A stretch of DNA of 34,169 nucleotides, taken from Oscillospiraceae bacterium (GTDB lineage: Bacteria; Bacillota; Clostridia; Oscillospirales; Ruminococcaceae). The stretch lies in NCBI GenBank assembly GCA_022508825.1, contig JAFLUI010000014.1:1-34169 (forward strand). The letters are read 5' to 3'. The translations under genes were made by a program, and so were the position numbers. Shown here one piece after another: positions 31,005 to 34,169 of this stretch. The notes below the pieces were generated by a model. That model did no database searches. It was not told the origin of the DNA and saw only the letters and a program-made list of their open reading frames with translations. Every line of letters begins with the position of its first letter. Position 1 is the stretch's first letter.

Positions 31005-31037
31005 ATTATACACCATTTCCCCCGGCTTGTCAAGCCG
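31005..31037 (-). promoter_or_regulatory. Promoter of the coiled-coil gene with a palindrome over the -35
   Basis: Minus-strand TTGACA (31028-31033) and TATAAT (31005-31010), spacing 17 bp. The -35 lies inside a perfect inverted repeat, CGGCTTG-T-CAAGCCG (31023-31037), a likely repressor site. Confidence 0.65.
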
Positions 31038-31132
31038 CAGAGATCCGCCGCCGTTTTGGAAAAACTTATTGCATACGACATTTTTTGTTCAAAATGTATA
31101 ACATAGTTGGTATAATATATTTAAAATTTCTC

Positions 31133-31161
31133 TTGACGGTTGAGACTTTTTTTGTTATAAT
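31133..31161 (+). promoter_or_regulatory. Promoter of the solute-binding lipoprotein gene
   Basis: TTGACG (31133-31138) and TATAAT (31156-31161), spacing 17 bp, about 50 bp before the ATG. Confidence 0.7.
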
Positions 31162-31211
31162 ATAGATTGCAAAAAGTTTCGGCTTTTCCGAATAATTTTA
31201 GGAGGTTATTT

Positions 31212-32678
31212 ATGAAAAACACAAAGAAAGTGCTTTCAGGCGTTGTAGCTATGGCAATGCTTGCAAGCTTTGCAGCCTGCAGCGACGACACCAACACCAA
31301 CACCAACACCAACAGCACAGGAACAACTACTGAAGCTACCACCACAACAGCAGTTACCGTTGAAGTAAACACCGATACCCTTAAGGCCGAGGAGCAGGAA
31401 GCTCTCGAGGGCGTTATGGAAAAGCTCCAGGATGTTGAGCTTGAAAACAAGGAGATCAAGTGGCTTGCACACTATTCTCTCCAGCCCGACGGAACAGGTC
31501 AGTCCAAGTCAGTGGGTCTCGAGATGTTCGAGCAGAAGTACGGCGGAACTATCAAAGAGTACCTGACAACTTATGGACAGCATTACAACGATCTTTCTAC
31601 ATACCTCATCAGCGGCGAAGGCATCGACTTCTTCATGTACGATCCAGGCAACTTCCCCATGGGTGTAATCAGCGGAATGTTCGTTCCTGTTGATGAGTAC
31701 ATCGACATGAATTCCGACCTGTGGCAGTATACAAAGGCAGGTATGGAGCTCTTTAATTTCGGCGGAAGGTATTTCATGTTCGTTACAAGCGTAGACGCTG
31801 AGTATATGTGCTTCTACAACACAAAGACTATCGAAGACAACGGATTTGACGATCCTTGGGAGCTCTGGGAAAAGGGCGAATGGAACTGGGACACATTCAG
31901 AGATATGCTTGTGGAATTTGCTGATCCCGACAACGACATGGTAGGTCTTGACAACTGGTTCTTTGAGAAGGGTCTCTATACATCCTCAGGCGCAACTGCC
32001 GTTAATAACATAGACGGCCACATTGTAAGCCAGCTCAAGGACGCTCAGCTTGCAAAGGCTATGGAATTCGGATATGACCTTTATCAGAACGGCTGTCTCA
32101 TCGACATGAGTCTGTACAACTGGTCTACCCAGCTCCAGAAGATGGCTGACGGCACCGAGCTGTTCGATATAACAGGTGTATGGCAATTCACAAAGGCTCC
32201 CGAGACATGGGACGCTCCTATCGATCCCGAGTATCTTGGCGTTGTTCCCGTTCCTTCTCCTGCAGGCAGCGAGACATACTCAGGTGTTTCACCCAACGGA
32301 TATGTTCTCTGTAAGGGCGCAACAAATCCTCAGGGCGTTGCTCTCTATGCTGAGTGCTGCATCTTAGGCTCTATGGACGAGGATGCTATTGCCATCAGCG
32401 ACAGAAAGTCTATGGACGACTATAAGTGGTCACAGGAGATCGTTGACAGAGTAAAGGCTGTTAATGACAATGCCCGTCTCCACCCTGTTTTTGAATTTGC
32501 AGGCGGCGTTTCAAACGACGTTGCTACATACACAGTAGCTGACGGCGGTATCGGCGTAAGAGCTCCGTTCCACGGCAGTACATGGGCAGAGCAGGTATCT
32601 CAGCTTGCAGATCCTGTTGGCTTATGGGTAGAAGAGGCTGACAATCAGCTTCAGGCTGCCATCGCTGAATTTAACTGA
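31212..32678 (+). CDS. Extracellular solute-binding lipoprotein (family 1, sugar type)
   Basis: A 488-residue ABC-transporter binding protein. The lipoprotein signal ends FAAC (Cys near residue 20), then a microsatellite-like Asn-Thr run and Thr linker. The mature domain has family 1 features: EIKWLAHYSLQPDG, LEMFEQKYGGTIKE, FGGRYFMFVTSVDAEYMCFYN and the Trp-rich PWELWEKGEWNWDTF segment common in oligosaccharide binders. AGGAGG six bases ahead; terminator at 32699. No permease or ATPase for a sugar ABC system is adjacent, and it does not belong to the LivJ family, so it is an orphan here. The ligand is probably a carbohydrate. Confidence 0.88.
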   Translation: MKNTKKVLSGVVAMAMLASFAACSDDTNTNTNTNSTGTTTEATTTTAVTVEVNTDTLKAEEQEALEGVMEKLQDVELENKEIKWLAHYSLQPDGTGQSKSVGLEMFEQKYGGTIKEYLTTYGQHYNDLSTYLISGEGIDFFMYDPGNFPMGVISGMFVPVDEYIDMNSDLWQYTKAGMELFNFGGRYFMFVTSVDAEYMCFYNTKTIEDNGFDDPWELWEKGEWNWDTFRDMLVEFADPDNDMVGLDNWFFEKGLYTSSGATAVNNIDGHIVSQLKDAQLAKAMEFGYDLYQNGCLIDMSLYNWSTQLQKMADGTELFDITGVWQFTKAPETWDAPIDPEYLGVVPVPSPAGSETYSGVSPNGYVLCKGATNPQGVALYAECCILGSMDEDAIAISDRKSMDDYKWSQEIVDRVKAVNDNARLHPVFEFAGGVSNDVATYTVADGGIGVRAPFHGSTWAEQVSQLADPVGLWVEEADNQLQAAIAEFN

Positions 32679-32698
32679 TACATTTCTTTAAAGATCAG

Positions 32699-32735
32699 AC
32701 CGTCCCCGAGGGCTCAGCTTTCGGGGACGGTTTTT
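32699..32735 (+). terminator. Terminator of the solute-binding protein gene
   Basis: ACCGTCCCCGA (32699-32709) and TCGGGGACGGT (32721-32731) form an 11-bp stem followed by TTTTTG. Confidence 0.88.
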
Positions 32736-32740
32736 GTAAA

Positions 32741-32777
32741 AAAACAACCGCCACGTTTTGGAGAACCGGGCGGCTGT
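32741..32777 (-). terminator. Terminator of the membrane-protein gene
   Basis: On the minus strand ACAGCCGCC (32769-32777) pairs with GGCGGTTGT (32744-32752), one G-T pair, followed by a T-run. It lies about 20 bases past the minus-strand stop. Confidence 0.7.
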
Positions 32778-32797
32778 TTTTATATGTCAACGTTAAA

Positions 32798-33184
32798 TTA
32801 CGCCGACTTAAGAATCGCAAATGTATAGATGGCTGGGAGAAGAAGGATATAAACATCTCCGATAGTAAAGCTTCTCTGGAAAAAAGACACCAGCATAGAT
32901 ACTATGCACATTACAGTCATTATAATGCCGTATATAAAGGCGTTTTTCTTTGCATTCTGGGAGGTGCCGAAGCCATAGAACGCAAGAGCTCCGAAGCCTC
33001 CGCAGGTAACTACTACCCCCAGCAGATTTCCGATAAATCCGGTGAATGATCCTCTTGATACCAGATTAAACATCCTCAGACCGAAAAAATAACCATGTCC
33101 CGTAAGCATCCTTATTCCCATAATAAATGTGAATAAAGCTGTAAACCCGCACAGGACCGAGCAGATATAAATGATCTTTTTCAT
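32798..33184 (-). CDS. Small four-helix membrane protein, unknown function
   Basis: A 128-residue protein with four hydrophobic segments (about 2-22, 43-68, 76-100 and 107-125) and few charged residues. I recognise no family. A short FFGLRMFNLVSRG loop after the first helix and a GTSQNAKKNAF loop before the third are the only polar regions. The ATG at 33184 is preferred, but AGGAG is 13 bases away; a GTG at 33196 is too close to it. It is divergent from hicAB, with three CTGATA half-sites in the shared upstream region. Confidence 0.65.
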   Translation of the reverse strand: MKKIIYICSVLCGFTALFTFIMGIRMLTGHGYFFGLRMFNLVSRGSFTGFIGNLLGVVVTCGGFGALAFYGFGTSQNAKKNAFIYGIIMTVMCIVSMLVSFFQRSFTIGDVYILLLPAIYTFAILKSA

Positions 33185-33244
33185 AACAGTGACCACTCTC
33201 CTTTTTTAAGCATAAATTACGATTTCCTGACAAATTGCAATTAT

Positions 33245-33273
33245 ATTATACATCAGTATTGCTGATATGTCAA
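33245..33273 (-). promoter_or_regulatory. Promoter of the membrane-protein gene
   Basis: Minus-strand TTGACA (33268-33273) and TATAAT (33245-33250), spacing 17 bp. An inverted repeat ATCAG-TATTG-CTGAT (33252-33266) fills the spacer. Confidence 0.65.
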
Positions 33274-33296
33274 GAAGATACCCTGATATTTATCAG
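33262..33296. promoter_or_regulatory. CTGATA half-site cluster
   Basis: CTGATA occurs at 33262-33267 and 33283-33288, and its complement TATCAG at 33291-33296. The last two form a palindrome with a 2-base centre. This is a possible operator shared by the divergent membrane-protein and hicAB genes. Confidence 0.4.
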
Positions 33297-33329
33297 AAAC
33301 CGAAATATATTCAGACCCCTAAAAGCCGC

Positions 33330-33358
33330 TTGACACGTAATAATTTACGTAGTATAAT
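33330..33358 (+). promoter_or_regulatory. hicAB promoter with an operator-like palindrome in the spacer
   Basis: TTGACA (33330-33335) and TATAAT (33353-33358), spacing 17 bp. ACGTAA-TAAT-TTACGT (33335-33350) is a perfect inverted repeat exactly between the boxes, a likely HicB operator for autorepression. Confidence 0.75.
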
Positions 33359-33384
33359 ATATAATACAGACAGGGGGAAAAATA

Positions 33385-33582
33385 ATGAAAAGCTACTCTT
33401 CAAGAGAAGTGATACAAGTATTGACATCTGACGGATGGTACGAAGTCAATTGTGAAGGAGACCACCACCAATTTAAACATCCTGTCAAAAAAGGCAGGGT
33501 TACCGTAACGCACCCCAGAAAAGATATACCGATCAAAACACTTAAAAGCATTGAAAAACAAGCAGATATTAAATTTGAATAA
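33385..33582 (+). CDS. hicA: HicA toxin (mRNA interferase)
   Basis: A 65-residue protein covering the double-stranded RNA-binding-like HicA fold: SSREVIQVLTSDGWYEVNCEG, then GDHHQFKHP with the catalytic His region (H27/H28), GRVTVTHPRKDIPIKTLKSI and a short tail. HicA cleaves mRNA when not bound by HicB. Normal length and motif indicate an intact toxin. It is followed after 25 bases by hicB, and a GGGGG ribosome site precedes the ATG. Confidence 0.93.
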   Translation: MKSYSSREVIQVLTSDGWYEVNCEGDHHQFKHPVKKGRVTVTHPRKDIPIKTLKSIEKQADIKFE

Positions 33583-33607
33583 TGCTTAGCTGAAAGGAGC
33601 TTATATT

Positions 33608-34006
33608 ATGAAAGATACCTATATTTTCCCTGCCGTATTTGATTATGCGGAGGACGGCATTTCAATTGAATTTCCCGATCTGCCGGGCTGTCTTCCTTGT
33701 GCGGATACCGTTGATGAGGCTGTAAAAAACGCAAAGGAAGCATTGATGCTGCATCTTTACGGCATGGAACAGGACAACGAGGAGATACCTGAAGCAACAG
33801 CCGTAAATAAAATTAAACTTGGATCAAATCAGGCTATCATTCTTATAGATGTCTTTATGCCGCCATTCAGAGAAAAACAAAAAACGCGTTTTGTAAAAAA
33901 GACACTATCCATTCCATCATGGCTGAATGCTGAAGCAGAGCATTGCGGCATAAATTTTTCAGCAGTTCTGCAGGAAGCTTTAAAACAGCATTTGCAAATA
34001 CACTGA
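33608..34006 (+). CDS. hicB: HicB antitoxin
   Basis: A 132-residue antitoxin: a degenerate RNase-H-like N-terminal domain (FPAVFDYAEDGISIEFPDLP, GCLPCADTVDEAVKNAKEAL) binds HicA, and a C-terminal ribbon-helix-helix-like DNA-binding part (KKTLSIPSWLNAEAEHCGIN, FSAVLQEALKQHL) would bind the operator at 33335-33350. Full length, with AAAGGAG before the ATG. With HicA it forms a type II toxin-antitoxin module next to a tRNA gene. Confidence 0.93.
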   Translation: MKDTYIFPAVFDYAEDGISIEFPDLPGCLPCADTVDEAVKNAKEALMLHLYGMEQDNEEIPEATAVNKIKLGSNQAIILIDVFMPPFREKQKTRFVKKTLSIPSWLNAEAEHCGINFSAVLQEALKQHLQIH

Positions 34007-34011
34007 TGCCG

Positions 34012-34046
34012 CAAAACGGGAGCTCGGGCTCCTGTTTTTGTTTTTT
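34012..34046 (+). terminator. Terminator of hicAB
   Basis: CAAAACGGGAGC (34012-34023) pairs with GCTCCTGTTTTTG (34028-34040), with one bulged T, followed by TTTTTT. It lies six bases past the hicB stop. Confidence 0.75.
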
Positions 34047-34048
34047 AT

Positions 34049-34080
34049 AAAATAAAAACGTCGAGACTATTGCCTCGACG
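34049..34080 (-). terminator. Terminator of the tRNA-Gly transcript
   Basis: On the minus strand CGTCGAG (34074-34080) and CTCGACG (34059-34065) form a 7-bp stem followed by TTTTTATTTT, about 35 bases past the tRNA 3' end. Confidence 0.7.
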
Positions 34081-34114
34081 CCTTTACTATTGGAGCGAAT
34101 GATAATGAAGAAAT

Positions 34115-34169
34115 TGGAGCGGATTACGGGGCTCGAACCCGCTACCTCCACCTTGGCAAGGTGGCGCTC
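34115..34169 (-). tRNA. tRNA-Gly (anticodon GCC), 3' part only
   Basis: Read on the minus strand: end of the D-stem (GAGC), anticodon stem-loop with CACCT-TGCCAAG (anticodon GCC), T-arm GCGGG-TTCGAGC-CCCGT, 3' acceptor strand AATCCGC, discriminator T and an encoded CCA (34117-34115). U73 and GCC identify glycine. The 5' acceptor and most of the D-arm lie beyond the window end. Confidence 0.93.

Noticed and set aside
31290..31315. ACCAAC microsatellite taken as a regulatory repeat
   Set aside because: It encodes the Asn-Thr linker right after the lipoprotein Cys, a common low-complexity spacer; noted only as a possible length-variable site.

Overview
The window looks like a chromosomal segment of a gut or rumen Firmicute of the Ruminococcus type (Oscillospiraceae/Ruminococcaceae). 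The clues are a cytoplasmic cellobiose phosphorylase (GH94), a GH43 glycosidase, surface proteins with Thr-rich linkers and fibronectin III repeats, a YaaL/BofA pair typical of the spore-forming Clostridia lineage, and strong AGGAGG ribosome sites. Promoters are textbook sigma-A type, almost all with exactly 17 bp between TTGACA-like and TATAAT-like boxes. The species assignment is inference; no rRNA or marker gene is present.

Layout. 1-5.2 kb (mostly minus strand): tautomerase, metallophosphoesterase, cellobiose phosphorylase, and a PIN-like protein with an AT-hook. 5.4-7.5 kb (plus): a methyl-accepting chemotaxis protein. 7.5-9.9 kb (minus): an in-frame TrmK-Nif3 fusion, a DUF1858 protein and a YfcE-like phosphodiesterase. 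10.0-11.6 kb (plus): a run of five small genes ending in yaaL-bofA. 11.7-16.0 kb: a lipoprotein cyclophilin (minus), then an SGNH hydrolase, a DUF4358 lipoprotein and a GH43 enzyme (plus). 16.0-17.6 kb: a Cys-rich small protein (minus), then a short leader ORF with an intrinsic terminator ahead of two GNAT acetyltransferases (plus). 17.8-19.3 kb (minus): an ECF-transporter S component downstream of coaX. 19.5-26.2 kb: a pyridoxamine-oxidase-like protein, then a large lipoprotein and a 1420-residue fibronectin III protein (minus). 26.4-30.4 kb (minus): livHMGF-sfsA, a branched-chain amino-acid ABC transporter operon without its binding protein. 30.5-34.2 kb: a coiled-coil protein, an orphan extracellular solute-binding lipoprotein, a four-helix membrane protein, hicAB, and the 3' part of a tRNA-Gly(GCC) gene running off the end.

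How it works together. Cellobiose phosphorylase, GH43, the solute-binding lipoprotein and the chemoreceptor fit a plant-polysaccharide-degrading, chemotactic lifestyle. CoaX plus the ECF S component fit vitamin uptake and CoA synthesis. Most of the rest is ordinary core genome.

The points most worth a second look are: (i) the promoter, 28-codon leader ORF and terminator ahead of the GNAT pair, where leader-ORF RNA can pair with the terminator 5' arm, as in ribosome-controlled attenuation; (ii) the TrmK-Nif3 fusion that keeps a perfect internal AGGAGG-ATG; (iii) a family of structured intergenic repeats placed just 3' of minus-strand genes, with a covarying hairpin; (iv) a second, unidentified conserved intergenic RNA-like motif upstream of trmK and of the ECF gene.
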